DNA from: Bacteroides sp. M10
GTDB taxonomy: Bacteria; Bacteroidota; Bacteroidia; Bacteroidales; Bacteroidaceae
Direction of reading: 5' to 3'
DNA length: 64,000 nucleotides
Assembly: GCF_014334015.1 (NCBI RefSeq)
Contig: NZ_CP060488.1
Coordinates: forward strand, 2,376,501 to 2,440,500
The number at the start of each line of letters is the position of its first letter. The first letter of the stretch is position 1. A model generated the notes under the pieces. That model did not search any database. It worked only from the letters and a program-made list of their open reading frames with translations, and was not told where the DNA came from. The position numbers and the translations under genes are program-made. Positions 1-9,138 of this stretch are shown piece after piece.

Positions 1-75
1 AAGTTTCAGGTCCTGTCCGAAACTAACGTTGCTTATTAATAGAAGCAAAAAGATGAGTGTGTTTCTGTTCATCAT
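1..75 (-). CDS. Secreted protein, 5' fragment cut by the window edge
   Basis: An open frame starts at the ATG whose first base is 75 (a second ATG follows at 72) and runs off the left edge after 25 codons. The translation is a typical signal peptide: basic N-terminus (MMNRN), a Leu/Ile-rich core and a SFGQ cleavage region. It starts 24 bases after the GH97 stop codon on the same strand, so it is probably the next gene of the minus-strand arm of the PUL and likely another exported glycan-processing protein. Nothing of the mature protein is visible, so no family can be given. Confidence 0.65.
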   Translation of the reverse strand, partial: MMNRNTLIFLLLLISNVSFGQDLKL

Positions 76-99
76 AAAGTGTGACTTAAATAATATAGA

Positions 100-2052
100 T
101 TAATTTACGATTACGATGCCGCCATTGCAAGGTATTGAAACTTGTAACTGTTGATGTTTATTTAGTTTCTCCGTCGAAGTTTTTCCTACCAGTCTGGCAT
201 TATCAGTATAAACGCTTATTGTTTCTCCCGCAGAAATCATCGGTAAATGAAGTTTGACTTTGATCTCTTCGGATGAAGCATTAATGCCTGCAATATACCA
301 ATTATTTTGATGTCGTCTGGCCAATATGATAAATTTTCCCGGATATCCATCCAAAAAACGTACTTCGTCCCAGGTACTCGGAACCTCTTTCATGAATTTG
401 ATAGCCCATTCAGGAGCATCCGTCAAATTGTTGGGAGTGAGTGCGAAATGTTGTACGGGGCTTTGAAAGAGAACAGCCGTAGCGAGTGCAAATACATCCG
501 AGGTGATACGGCGGCTGGTTCTTGTAGTTGAATCATTCCTTGCGTTATAATATTTATTCAATGTGCTGCCACCGAAGTCCATGCTACCGACCGTGTTGCG
601 TATAAACGGATGCAAACAGGCATTGAACGCTTCAGCATCACAACTGCCTTGTGAAAAATGCATATTTTCACTAGCTAATACAGCTTCACTTGAAGCAAAA
701 TTGGGATACATACGCTCCCAACCACGTGGTAGCGTACATCCGTGGAATATAACTAATAATCCATAGTCGTTGGCATCTGCTAAAATATCTTCGTAAAGTT
801 GCATGGTCACTTGTTTATCGCTTCCTATGAAGTCCACTTTTATCCCACGAATCCCGATACTTTGCATCCATTTCATCTCCTTACGACGATTGATAGTAGT
901 ATTCATGATACCTCTCGGACTTTGAGGTGCATCATTCCAATAGCCATTGGAGTTATACCATAAGTAAAGGGCGACTCCTTTGCTTTTTGCATATTCGGCT
1001 AATTTCTCAATACCTTTTCGTCCTATTTGCTTGTCCCATAAAGCATCGATTAAAACAGACTGGTATCCCATGACTGCACTGAAATCAATATATCTTATCT
1101 GTTCGTTGTAATTACAGCTGCTGTCTCCGCCAATAATCCAGCTCCATGAACCTTTTCCATATTTATATTCCTGAGAAGCCTCATAAAGTGGTTTTACAAC
1201 ATCGAAAGCTACAGTTGTTTCAACGATGGGGGCTAATGTTTCACCTATGGTTATGGTACGCCAGGGAGTTTCTCCGGGCAACATGATGCCGGGATTGGTA
1301 GTGCCGTTACCGTTATATTCGCCGGTTTGCGGGAATCCGATTTGATACACGCCGTCCGGTTTCCCTATCAGGCGACTGCCGCAATAAGCGCTGCTAACCC
1401 CGGTTTCGGATATCAGTATCCAACCTTTATCATTGTTGCGGAATAAGCATGGGAAAGTATATCCCTCGCCCCATCTGTTTTTTCCTACAGCATCATCTAC
1501 TGTGTAAGGGGTTTCATAACTGGGTGACGTACGGGCGAATCCTCCCATTGGTTTGCTTTGCGGACATAGGAAAGTAGTACTTCCGGAAGGAAGTACGAAT
1601 CCTGTCATTTCTTCATTAATCACACAGCAGAGAGTCTCCTTTTGCGGATACATGTTATATTTGAATGCGACATCCCGGTTGCTCACCTGAAAGATCACAT
1701 CATATATTACTTTTCCATTTTGAGAGAAAGTAAATACTCCTCTATTGGCCTGATAGTGTACGTTACTTTGTTTGATCGTTGGCAAATTGTATTCTTCATT
1801 CAATAGTTGGACCGGACTGGTGGTAGACAGTTTCATTTCCCGGGTAAAATTACCGATATTTGTATCCAGCCCTAGCGGGGAAGCCAGGATAAATGGGATA
1901 TGATTATAAGAAACGCTGTAGGATGGTACACCATTTTCATCGGTTATGTGAACTGACAGTTTCCCGTCAGGGCTTGTAATTTGACTCTGTTCTGCATGGA
2001 TAGACTGACTGAACAGCCACAAAATACCTGTTAATAATATTATTCTGCTCAT
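100..2052 (-). CDS. GH97 family glycoside hydrolase, probably retaining alpha-galactosidase type
   Basis: 650 residues with a signal peptide ending near HAEQ (residue 21), so exported. Residues about 25-280 match the GH97 N-terminal beta-sandwich and 290-560 the catalytic barrel, with the family-like stretches GSWSWIIGGD (301-310), LYLWYNSNGYW (362-372) and GIKVDF (403-408). GH97 has inverting members (SusB type, Glu base) and retaining members (Asp nucleophile). Asp407 in KVDF sits where the retaining nucleophile is expected, favouring alpha-galactosidase activity; this is inference from motif position. It lies 5 bases after the GH43-CBM6 gene, so the two are almost certainly co-transcribed. 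In a PUL for decorated xylan it could remove galactosyl side groups. Confidence 0.85.
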   Translation of the reverse strand: MSRIILLTGILWLFSQSIHAEQSQITSPDGKLSVHITDENGVPSYSVSYNHIPFILASPLGLDTNIGNFTREMKLSTTSPVQLLNEEYNLPTIKQSNVHYQANRGVFTFSQNGKVIYDVIFQVSNRDVAFKYNMYPQKETLCCVINEEMTGFVLPSGSTTFLCPQSKPMGGFARTSPSYETPYTVDDAVGKNRWGEGYTFPCLFRNNDKGWILISETGVSSAYCGSRLIGKPDGVYQIGFPQTGEYNGNGTTNPGIMLPGETPWRTITIGETLAPIVETTVAFDVVKPLYEASQEYKYGKGSWSWIIGGDSSCNYNEQIRYIDFSAVMGYQSVLIDALWDKQIGRKGIEKLAEYAKSKGVALYLWYNSNGYWNDAPQSPRGIMNTTINRRKEMKWMQSIGIRGIKVDFIGSDKQVTMQLYEDILADANDYGLLVIFHGCTLPRGWERMYPNFASSEAVLASENMHFSQGSCDAEAFNACLHPFIRNTVGSMDFGGSTLNKYYNARNDSTTRTSRRITSDVFALATAVLFQSPVQHFALTPNNLTDAPEWAIKFMKEVPSTWDEVRFLDGYPGKFIILARRHQNNWYIAGINASSEEIKVKLHLPMISAGETISVYTDNARLVGKTSTEKLNKHQQLQVSIPCNGGIVIVN

Positions 2053-2057
2053 ATCTA

Positions 2058-3452
2058 TTAGTGATTAAATATCCAGTAATCTACGTTAAAAAGCTCTTCA
2101 TCGCCGCCTTTGAATAGTAAATACAAATCATGTACCCCTTTGACGGCATTCACTTGGGTTGTCTGTACTTTCCATTGTTCCGATCCACCTGTCGGTGAAA
2201 CGTCTAATGTTCCGATAACAGAACCTCCCAGTGCATCAATGCGCAGTTCTATGCTGCCTCCCTGCATCAAACCGGCTACGCAGGCGGAGAAGTTTGTCGC
2301 CCCTTTTTCTCCGAAATCGACGGAACGAACTTTCAGCCAGTCACCATTATGAATGGAAGTGATATAATGTTGCGAACCGGCCCTGCGGTCAGTCTTCAAT
2401 CCATAGCTGAAAGCCATTGTTTCTGCTTCTACCCGCTGATAGGGATTCAGGTTACGGACAGGAGTACGAACCCCCTCTTTAGTGAAAGGGATAAAAGGAA
2501 TCTTTCCATCTTCGCCAAACTTGAATTCTTCTATGCAGGTTGAACGACGGAAACCGCCTCCATTGGGTAATGCTCCATTATGATAGAACATAAAATGACG
2601 GTTATGATATTCGATGGAGCCTCCATGAATGGTGAAGCTGTTTGTTGCTTCATTCATGATACGTCCCTGATATTTCCATGGACCATGAATACTTTTGGCA
2701 GTGGAGTAGGCCATATGTTCCGGAACACCACCGGCAGCATATACCATGTAGTAAAGCCCGTTGCGCTTGAACACCCATGGGCCTTCTTCATAATTTGTTT
2801 TCAGCATACGTTTATTAAGCTGATAGTCTCGTTTCATAACCAATGGACCAAAAGCGGTGGAGTCATTCAGTTCTTTAACAGGAATGACTTCGCTGCCTAA
2901 CGATATCATGTCCTTGTTTAGTTTGGCATACCATAATCCGTTATTTCCCCAGAAAAGATAGGCTTGTCCGTCATCATCAATGAATACAGAGGGGTCGATA
3001 TAACCGAAAGCTCCGGGGACAAGAGGCTTTTTCAAAGGATCGGAGTAAGGTCCTTCCGGTCTGTCAGCTACGGCCACACCTATACCATGCAGCTTTTTTA
3101 TGGTGTCATTGGCACAGATATACCAGTACCATTTTCCATCCCGTTCAATGGCTTGAGAAGCCCAGGCATTATCTCCCTGCATGGCCCACTGAAACGTTTC
3201 TGTGGAAATAGGAGTTCCACGGTAGGTCCAGTTTACCATGTCGGTAGTGGAATACAACTGCCAATCTTTCATTTTGAAATATTGTGCATCGTCTTCATCA
3301 TGATCGGTGAAGAGATAAACAGTGTCGTTATGCACCATAGGTGCCGGGTCTGGTGTGAACCATGTTTGTACAATAGGGTTTTGCGCCTGGCAAACATGAC
3401 TCATCAATAAGGGAAACAGGCTTATAGCCATTACTTTCTGTAAGTTTTTCAT
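2058..3452 (-). CDS. GH43 glycosidase with C-terminal CBM6
   Basis: 464 residues with a signal peptide (cleavage near CQAQ, residue 24). The five-bladed GH43 propeller spans about 28-325. The three expected acidic residues are visible: Asp35 in TPDPAP (base), Asp153 in IDPSVF (pKa modulator) and Glu223 in EEGPW (acid). From about 338 (YQRVEAETMAFSYG) to the end a CBM6 beta-sandwich follows, with the family-like ending FNVDYWIF. Members of this architecture act as beta-xylosidases, arabinofuranosidases or xylanases; the exact activity cannot be read here. It lies between a small secreted protein and the GH97 gene in one minus-strand transcription unit. Confidence 0.88.
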   Translation of the reverse strand: MKNLQKVMAISLFPLLMSHVCQAQNPIVQTWFTPDPAPMVHNDTVYLFTDHDEDDAQYFKMKDWQLYSTTDMVNWTYRGTPISTETFQWAMQGDNAWASQAIERDGKWYWYICANDTIKKLHGIGVAVADRPEGPYSDPLKKPLVPGAFGYIDPSVFIDDDGQAYLFWGNNGLWYAKLNKDMISLGSEVIPVKELNDSTAFGPLVMKRDYQLNKRMLKTNYEEGPWVFKRNGLYYMVYAAGGVPEHMAYSTAKSIHGPWKYQGRIMNEATNSFTIHGGSIEYHNRHFMFYHNGALPNGGGFRRSTCIEEFKFGEDGKIPFIPFTKEGVRTPVRNLNPYQRVEAETMAFSYGLKTDRRAGSQHYITSIHNGDWLKVRSVDFGEKGATNFSACVAGLMQGGSIELRIDALGGSVIGTLDVSPTGGSEQWKVQTTQVNAVKGVHDLYLLFKGGDEELFNVDYWIFNH

Positions 3453-3494
3453 GTCTTTATTATTTATTTTACTTTGTTCTAGTTAAATACATCT

Positions 3495-3524
3495 CAATGA
3501 CGTCTACACTGCCAGAGGTCATTG
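3495..3524. repeat. Short inverted repeat between the small secreted protein and GH43 genes
   Basis: CAATGAC at 3495-3501 is repeated in inverted form (GTCATTG) at 3518-3524 with a 16-base spacer. It lies in the 132-bp gap between co-directed genes. It could be an attenuating stem or a chance match; there is no T-tract and no promoter box beside it. Confidence 0.3.
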
Positions 3525-3584
3525 AATGGAAATATTCATCAATAATAGTCGTACAATGTTTCTCATGACTTCTGAAACTTTTTG

Positions 3585-4034
3585 TTAATTAATTAGATAG
3601 ATGGATTTTATATGTAAAGTATGATAATTCCCCGTCTCGTCCACACTTTGAGCAGCTTCTATTCTGATATCTTTCACATCATTGATGAAAGGAATTAAAG
3701 ATAAATTCATCTCCCGATTTATTTCAGACTTTACGGCTGGTTGGTAAAACTCCTTATACAGACCGTTCTTGTCTTGGAATTTAATACGTATCATTACTGT
3801 ACTTTGAGGTATATCTATAACCATGTATTTGTATTTGGGTAGTTCCTGACTAATAGAAGCAGGCAGCTGAATAAAACTATTCCATTTTCCACCTTTAAAG
3901 GTCACTTTGCTTTGTGTTTCATCAAATACGGATTTTGTGAAACTAAGCTGATTGAGTGGAATTCTTTTGCTTTCCTGTGCATGAATGATCAATGAGACAG
4001 AACATATAAACAGGAATAAAAATAGTTTCTTCAT
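3585..4034 (-). CDS. Small secreted protein of unknown function
   Basis: The preferred start is the ATG at 4034 (MKKLFLFLFICS...HAQ), which gives a clean signal peptide and 149 residues. The frame is open further upstream to 4214 but that stretch is not protein-like. The mature part (about 130 residues) is rich in beta-forming stretches (FKGGKWNSFIQL, YKYMVIDIPQ, HLHIKSIYLIN-like ending) and could be a single carbohydrate-binding-type beta-sandwich; this is a guess from composition. No family was recognised. It is the first gene of the minus-strand arm, with a TATCTTTG box 43 bases upstream, next to the divergent regulator gene. Confidence 0.65.
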   Translation of the reverse strand: MKKLFLFLFICSVSLIIHAQESKRIPLNQLSFTKSVFDETQSKVTFKGGKWNSFIQLPASISQELPKYKYMVIDIPQSTVMIRIKFQDKNGLYKEFYQPAVKSEINREMNLSLIPFINDVKDIRIEAAQSVDETGNYHTLHIKSIYLIN

Positions 4035-4076
4035 ATTATTCTTTTTCTTTGATTTATAATGAAAATATGTATGTAG

Positions 4077-4084
4077 CAAAGATA
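4077..4084 (-). promoter_or_regulatory. Bacteroides -7 box for the minus-strand PUL arm
   Basis: TATCTTTG on the minus strand matches the Bacteroides -7 consensus TAnnTTTG. It lies 43 bases upstream of the small secreted protein start at 4034. No convincing -33 element was seen. Confidence 0.55.
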
Positions 4085-4115
4085 GTTTATTGTCTTTTAG
4101 TGAAAGGTGATCTTT

Positions 4116-4306
4116 GTTACCGATTTGTAGTCGGAAGTTGCCTCTGATTTTATCGGTGTTACCGATTCTATTGCGTATGTTACATCCGATACATATAAAA
4201 GGGTGATGTAACAAATGAATAGTATAAATGAAACAAAGTAGCGGTTGGAGGTTACAAAGAATCAGATTCCTGTATCAGCTATTTTTGCTTTTGGCTTCGG
4301 GGTAAC
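4116..4306. promoter_or_regulatory. Cluster of GTTAC/GTAAC words between divergent PUL promoters
   Basis: Within the 4035-4406 divergent region, GTTAC occurs at 4116, 4158, 4179 and 4251 and its complement GTAAC at 4208 and 4302. Two copies are extended to GTTACCGATT (4116, 4158) and the third is GTTACATCCGAT (4179). Spacings of 42 and 21 bases place these three on one helical face. The same word recurs upstream of the first susC gene and of the minus-strand GH43, so these are candidate binding sites for the adjacent HTCS regulator. No binding evidence is available. Confidence 0.4.
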
Positions 4307-4307
4307 A

Positions 4308-4315
4308 TACCTTTG
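4308..4315 (+). promoter_or_regulatory. Bacteroides -7 box for the HTCS regulator
   Basis: TACCTTTG matches TAnnTTTG and lies about 90 bases upstream of the chosen regulator start. A TTTG at 4284-4287 lies 20 bases upstream, where a -33 element is expected. Confidence 0.6.
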
Positions 4316-4406
4316 TTGTGTTAGATTGAATATAAAAATATAGGTGCAAGATTGTCAAGGATTCAGGCTTTTTCCTAAATTTGCAAAACATAATAAACTA
4401 ATGCTC

Positions 4407-7400
4407 ATGAAAAAGAATCTAATATCGATCGCTATCCTTCTGTTATTGATAGTAGGGTTTTGTCAAGCTCAACAGATACGCTCGTATGGATCAGGGAAGT
4501 TGTCGTGTAGTTTAATAAAGAACATCGTGCAAGATGCCCATGGTTTTGTATGGATAGGGACCGAAAATGGATTGAATAAATTCGATGGATGGACGTTTAC
4601 CAATTATTTTCATGATGAGCGGGATTCTACTTCATTGGTAAATAACCTGATAGAAGCTCTTCTCTGTGATCGGCAAGGTGATCTTTGGGTGGGTTCCGGA
4701 AAAGGATTGCAACTCTACTCTCCTTATGAGGACGCCTTTAAGAATGTTACTTTTGTAGATGGCAACAAGCCGTCTGTATTGCATCTGCAAGAACTGCATA
4801 CAGGGGAGATTTGGGCGGTTACCGCAGGATATGGCGTTTACTCTATTGATAAGGAAAAGATGGAAGCCACTTCTTTAGTGCATGTGAATGACCTTTGTAG
4901 TTCCACTTTTATGCATAATATCCATCAGGATTCCCGTCATAGGATATGGATTGCTTTACCCAATGGCAAGATAGTCCGCATTACTTCCGATTTAAAGGAT
5001 GTTGAATTGATTAGTTCATCATCAGATGCGTTGGGTAAAGTGTATACCATTTTGGAAGATTTGAAAGGCCGGACATGGATAGCAGCCGTTGCCGGTGTTT
5101 ATTTATGGAATGAAGACGAGCATCGACTTATTAGAATGGAACAACCGGATAATACCTTTATCGGTGTGCGGGGAATGATATGTACTAAACGTGGAGAACT
5201 TTATGTTAATACTGTAAATAATGGCCTTTACTCTGTGGATGTGGAAAAGTTGGCCTTAAAAACGTTTAACGGTCAACTGGAACTTGGAAAGGATCGAATT
5301 TATGCATTGATGGAAGATAAAGATGAGAATTTGTGGATAGGTGGCTTTAAGAAAGGCGTCGTGATGCTTTCGAATGAATCTTCCCAGTTTAAATTTAAAC
5401 CTCTTTCTTCCTTTTCACCCCCTTTGGGAAATGCCTTGTCTTTTGTGTATGAAGATAAAAAGCACAGGATATGGACTAGTATAACAGATGGAAGACTCAT
5501 TCGGATTGATGAAGATATGCAGGATTATTTTTCTTATGAGGTGGGGGATGGCATCCTGTCTATGCTTCATGATAGCGAAGGAACAATTTGGCTGGGTAGT
5601 TATTCGGGGCTTTCCCAGTTTGATGAACGGACAGGAACCATCCACAGACTGCCTTTGTTACAAGGAAAAGCTATCCATAATATTGTGGAGGGGCGTAACC
5701 GGATGCTTTATATATCAGTTTTAGGAGAAGGATTTGCAGAGTATGATAAACGGACAGGTGCATTGAAACAGATATGTGACACCACTAAATTGAGAACAAC
5801 CATGCGGCTTGCCAATAATTGGGCAAATAAGGTCATGTGTGATTCGGAAGGACTGGTTTGGCTGGGACATTGTATGGGAGTCAATTGTTATGATCCGGTG
5901 AAACAGGAATTTGTAAAGTTGGAATGTGAAAAGGATTTGTATCCGTATTTGTGTTTTGCACTTCTGGAAGACAAAAACGGTCATATCTGGATAGGTACCA
6001 ATAATGGACTGTTTGAATATGATAAGAAAACATTGAAGCTGAATCATTATGGTATAGAGGAGGGAATGCCCAGTAATATGGTTTGCGGATTAGGGCAAGG
6101 TAAGAATGGCGATATATGGTGCAGCACCTTCAATGGCTTGTGCAGATTGAATGATCCCGAGAGGAAAATCGTAAACTATTTCTTCGGTAACGGACTGGTC
6201 GATAAAGAATATCTGAAAAGTGTCTATTTTCAGCGTGAATGTGGCAATATCTATTGGGGAGGGCTGCAAGGCATCACCGGATTTATGCCTGATTCAATAG
6301 GGAGGCAGTCTTCTTTGCATGTTCCTCAACTGACTCATGTATATTTGAATAATGAAGAAGTCAGTGCAGATACCCGTCTTGGTGGAGAAACGATTGCGGA
6401 TGATGTCTGGATGGACGCTCGACAAATCAATTTGACTTATAATAATGATATCTTTTCTTTTGAATTTTCTACAATGGAATTTCGTGACCGGGAGAACGTC
6501 AGATTTGAATATCGTTTGGTTGAACTGGGTGGAGTATGGAGAAGTACATCTTCCGGAGAAAATAGAATCACTTATAATTACCTCCCCTCGGGACACTACA
6601 CATTTGAGGTTTGTGTATGTGAGAATGAACGTAAATCTCCGGTTCGTTCTTTCTCCATTTATATCGCTCCTCCCTGGTATGATACGTTATGGGCCAGGAT
6701 AGGTTATGTACTGATATGTGCGGGGCTCCTGTTCTGGGGCTTTTACACATGGTATATGCGGCAACGCCGCCGTCGCCAGGACGAGCTGAATGAAGAGAAA
6801 CTGAAGTTCTTTATTAATATAGCTCACGAACTCCGTTCTCCGATAACCCTGATTGTTAGCCCATTGGCAGCTTTGATAAAAACTGAACAGGAAGAGGGCA
6901 GAAAGAAAGCCCTGTTGACCATGCAGAGGAATGCAAACCGCATTCTTAATCTAATCAATCAATTGCTGGATATTCGTAAGATAGATAAGGGACAAATGAA
7001 AATCGAATGTCGTGAAACCGATTTGGTCGGATTCATAGAAGAATTGTTTCAGATGTTCGATTATCAGGCTACCAAACGTAATATTCAGTTTGCCTTTGTG
7101 CATACAGCAGAGAAATTACCTGTCTGGATTGATCGTAATAACTTTGATAAAGTCTTGATGAATTTGATAGTCAATGCTTTCAAATATACTTCGGATGGTG
7201 GTGAAATTCAGTTGACGCTTACTGTAAATGAGGACAAGAGTGTGCGCGGTCCTCTATCCAGATATGCCGAAATCACAGTTGTTGATTCGGGAATGGGATT
7301 GGATGAAAAGAAGTTGGAAAGAATATTTGAAAGATTTTATCAGGCTTCTTCTAACTCTCATGGTTTCGGTATCGGACTGAATCTGACCAAGATGCTCGTG

Positions 7401-8384
7401 GAATTGCATCATGGTTCAATCTCTGCTGCCAATCGTACCGATAAACAAGGTAGTTGTTTTACGGTGCGTATCCCTTTAGGTAAGGATCATTTGAGTCCGG
7501 AGGAGTTGGCAGAGAATATAGTTGTATCGAATGGGGAACCTGTACGTCTGGCTTTAAATGAAGAAGCCTATTGGGAAGAGGAAGAGAATAAAGTACAAAC
7601 GTCGAAAAGCAAAACTCAATGGAGAATTCTGGTTGTGGATGACGACGAAGAGATACGCGAGTACTTAAAACAGGAATTAGGAATCTATTATAAAGTGGTG
7701 ACAGCCTGCAATGGCGTAGAAGCTTATCAAATAGCTTTGAAACAGCGGATTGATCTGATTATTTCGGATGTTGTAATGCCGGAAATGGATGGATTTGAGT
7801 TGCTGAAAAAGACCAGAGGAAATGCGAACATCAGTCATATCCCTTTTGTGCTTTTAACTTCACAAACAGAGTCTGACAGCCGTCTTAAAGGCTGGAACGT
7901 GGGAGCTGACGCTTTTTTAACCAAACCTTTCCAAATTGAAGAACTATTTCTGATTTGCGAAAATCTGATTACTGGCAGAGTGCGTTTGAAAGGACGGTTT
8001 GGCATGGATCAGGAGGTAGAAGAAAAGATGAAGCCAATTGAAGTCAAGGCTAATGATGAATTCTTTATGGAACGGCTGATGAAAGCCATCAATGAAAATC
8101 TTGAAGACCCGAAGTTCAGTGTAGAAGACCTGGCAGAGGCAGTTGGGGTCAGTCGTGTCCAACTGCATCGTAAGTTGAAAGTTCTGACAGGCAATACAAC
8201 TACAGAATTTCTTCGCAATATTCGACTGAAACAAGCCGCAAAATTATTGAAAGAGAAGAAAGTGAATATCTCACAGATTGCTTATCTGGTTGGATTCACA
8301 AATCCTACTTTATTTTCGATTGCTTTTAAGAAGTTTTATGGATGCGCTCCTTCAGAATATGCTGATAGAGAATATCAAGAATAA
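4407..8384 (+). CDS. Hybrid two-component system regulator (HTCS) of the PUL
   Basis: A one-protein sensor-regulator of 1325 residues from the ATG at 4407 (MKKNLISIAIL...CQAQ signal peptide; 4401 is a possible alternative). The periplasmic part has 14 recognisable Reg_prop repeats of the type DxxGxLWIGTxxGL, forming two seven-bladed propellers, then a Y_Y_Y domain. One membrane helix lies near 766-785. The cytoplasmic part has HisKA with His807 in HELRSP, HATPase with the N box NAFKY and G boxes DSGMGL and GFGIGL, a receiver with phosphoacceptor Asp1121 in ISDVVMPEMDGF, and a C-terminal AraC-type helix-turn-helix. HTCS proteins sense an oligosaccharide in the periplasm and activate their own PUL. 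It sits between the two divergent PUL arms and very likely controls both. Confidence 0.95.
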   Translation: MKKNLISIAILLLLIVGFCQAQQIRSYGSGKLSCSLIKNIVQDAHGFVWIGTENGLNKFDGWTFTNYFHDERDSTSLVNNLIEALLCDRQGDLWVGSGKGLQLYSPYEDAFKNVTFVDGNKPSVLHLQELHTGEIWAVTAGYGVYSIDKEKMEATSLVHVNDLCSSTFMHNIHQDSRHRIWIALPNGKIVRITSDLKDVELISSSSDALGKVYTILEDLKGRTWIAAVAGVYLWNEDEHRLIRMEQPDNTFIGVRGMICTKRGELYVNTVNNGLYSVDVEKLALKTFNGQLELGKDRIYALMEDKDENLWIGGFKKGVVMLSNESSQFKFKPLSSFSPPLGNALSFVYEDKKHRIWTSITDGRLIRIDEDMQDYFSYEVGDGILSMLHDSEGTIWLGSYSGLSQFDERTGTIHRLPLLQGKAIHNIVEGRNRMLYISVLGEGFAEYDKRTGALKQICDTTKLRTTMRLANNWANKVMCDSEGLVWLGHCMGVNCYDPVKQEFVKLECEKDLYPYLCFALLEDKNGHIWIGTNNGLFEYDKKTLKLNHYGIEEGMPSNMVCGLGQGKNGDIWCSTFNGLCRLNDPERKIVNYFFGNGLVDKEYLKSVYFQRECGNIYWGGLQGITGFMPDSIGRQSSLHVPQLTHVYLNNEEVSADTRLGGETIADDVWMDARQINLTYNNDIFSFEFSTMEFRDRENVRFEYRLVELGGVWRSTSSGENRITYNYLPSGHYTFEVCVCENERKSPVRSFSIYIAPPWYDTLWARIGYVLICAGLLFWGFYTWYMRQRRRRQDELNEEKLKFFINIAHELRSPITLIVSPLAALIKTEQEEGRKKALLTMQRNANRILNLINQLLDIRKIDKGQMKIECRETDLVGFIEELFQMFDYQATKRNIQFAFVHTAEKLPVWIDRNNFDKVLMNLIVNAFKYTSDGGEIQLTLTVNEDKSVRGPLSRYAEITVVDSGMGLDEKKLERIFERFYQASSNSHGFGIGLNLTKMLVELHHGSISAANRTDKQGSCFTVRIPLGKDHLSPEELAENIVVSNGEPVRLALNEEAYWEEEENKVQTSKSKTQWRILVVDDDEEIREYLKQELGIYYKVVTACNGVEAYQIALKQRIDLIISDVVMPEMDGFELLKKTRGNANISHIPFVLLTSQTESDSRLKGWNVGADAFLTKPFQIEELFLICENLITGRVRLKGRFGMDQEVEEKMKPIEVKANDEFFMERLMKAINENLEDPKFSVEDLAEAVGVSRVQLHRKLKVLTGNTTTEFLRNIRLKQAAKLLKEKKVNISQIAYLVGFTNPTLFSIAFKKFYGCAPSEYADREYQE

Positions 8385-8425
8385 ATAGTTTGCATTATAC
8401 GCTTTTCCGTCATTTGTTTTCTTTT

Positions 8426-8496
8426 GATGATAAAGCCCTTCATCCTTCACAATGCCTATCCTGTCGACATTAGCGGGTGAAGGGCTTTCTATCATC
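8426..8496 (+). terminator. Hairpin terminator after the HTCS gene
   Basis: GATGATAAAGCCCTTCA (from 8426) pairs with TGAAGGGCTTTCTATCATC (to 8496), with a two-base bulge and a loop of about 35 bases. It begins 41 bases after the HTCS stop. No long T-tract follows, so efficiency is uncertain. Confidence 0.55.
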
Positions 8497-8584
8497 TCCC
8501 TTTCACGAAACGTCTCTGTTTTCAAGGTTCTGTTGAGCGTTGAAGTCAGATTATATATAACCAAGAGTAAAAGTGTTAGGAGAT

Positions 8585-8815
8585 AACTTCCTTTTGATTA
8601 TGGGTAAACTTCCTTTCTATAGGGAGCAAACTCTCTTTCTATTACTTATAAACTATAAATGCAAGTTTTGATTATATAAATGAAGCTTGCAATTATATAA
8701 ATGGAACTTGCGTTTTTATAATTGCAACTTGCAATTATAGATTAGACTTGGTGAAAAGTAAGTTTATATACTGTAGAAAAGAAGTTTACCCACTATGGAG
8801 AAGAAGTTTGTTCTT
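8585..8815. repeat. 22-bp-period array A (AACTTC/GCAAGTT words), inverted symmetric
   Basis: AACT-type words start at 8585, 8607, 8629 and 8651, exactly 22 bp apart. The inverse form AGTTT occurs at 8761, 8783 and 8805, again 22 bp apart. Between them lie GCAAGTT (8661), GCTTGC (8685), AACTTGC (8705 and 8726) and ACTTGG (8746), close to the same period. The left units read roughly AACTTCYTTTCTATAG followed by GGGTA; the reverse complement of the right units gives the same pattern, so the block is one large imperfect inverted repeat of about 11 units. It lies between the HTCS terminator and the susC promoter. No gene is visible in it. Confidence 0.8.
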
Positions 8816-8886
8816 AATGAAACAGCCATGGTTTATAGGCATTTGAGAGTATGTATATAAGGGGATGAAACGTGTATATATGATGA

Positions 8887-8905
8887 ATGTAACATCAGGT
8901 TACAT
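8887..8905. promoter_or_regulatory. Perfect inverted repeat upstream of the susC promoter
   Basis: ATGTAAC-ATCAG-GTTACAT is a perfect 7-bp dyad with a 5-base spacer, ending 50 bases before the susC -7 box. It contains the GTTAC word that is clustered in the other PUL promoter regions, so it is a candidate HTCS operator. Confidence 0.5.
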
Positions 8906-8955
8906 GTCAGGGAATGAATGAAACAAAAAGACGGGCTGGTTCGATATTATCCCTC

Positions 8956-8963
8956 TACCTTTG
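8956..8963 (+). promoter_or_regulatory. Bacteroides -7 box of the main PUL operon
   Basis: TACCTTTG matches TAnnTTTG. It predicts a 5' leader of about 170 bases before the susC start, long for a simple leader. Apart from a possible 8-codon frame at 9041 nothing distinctive was seen in 8964-9138. Confidence 0.6.
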
Positions 8964-9138
8964 TAGTGCTTCAAGGAGGACTCTATTGGATGATTTGAAG
9001 ACAAAGAATAAAATCAGTATTAACCTTAAGTGAATAGTTTATGAGAAACAATTTAGATGATAGTTGAAAGAACGTTCCCCCTACTAACCTAATAATTTAA
9101 TAAAGACGAGATTTTCACATTATTAATATCTTAGACTA

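Noticed and set aside
2964..3410. 148-codon plus-strand frame opposite GH43
   Set aside because: It is an antisense shadow of a well-supported GH43 gene, with no domain or signal peptide.
4035..4214. N-terminal extension of the small secreted protein to 4214
   Set aside because: It would bury the signal peptide inside the protein, overlaps the promoter box and contains the GTTAC cluster.
9041..9067. Leader peptide MRNNLDDS before susC
   Set aside because: Eight codons with no ribosome-binding signal, no repeated regulatory codons and no attenuator hairpin; such a frame is expected by chance.
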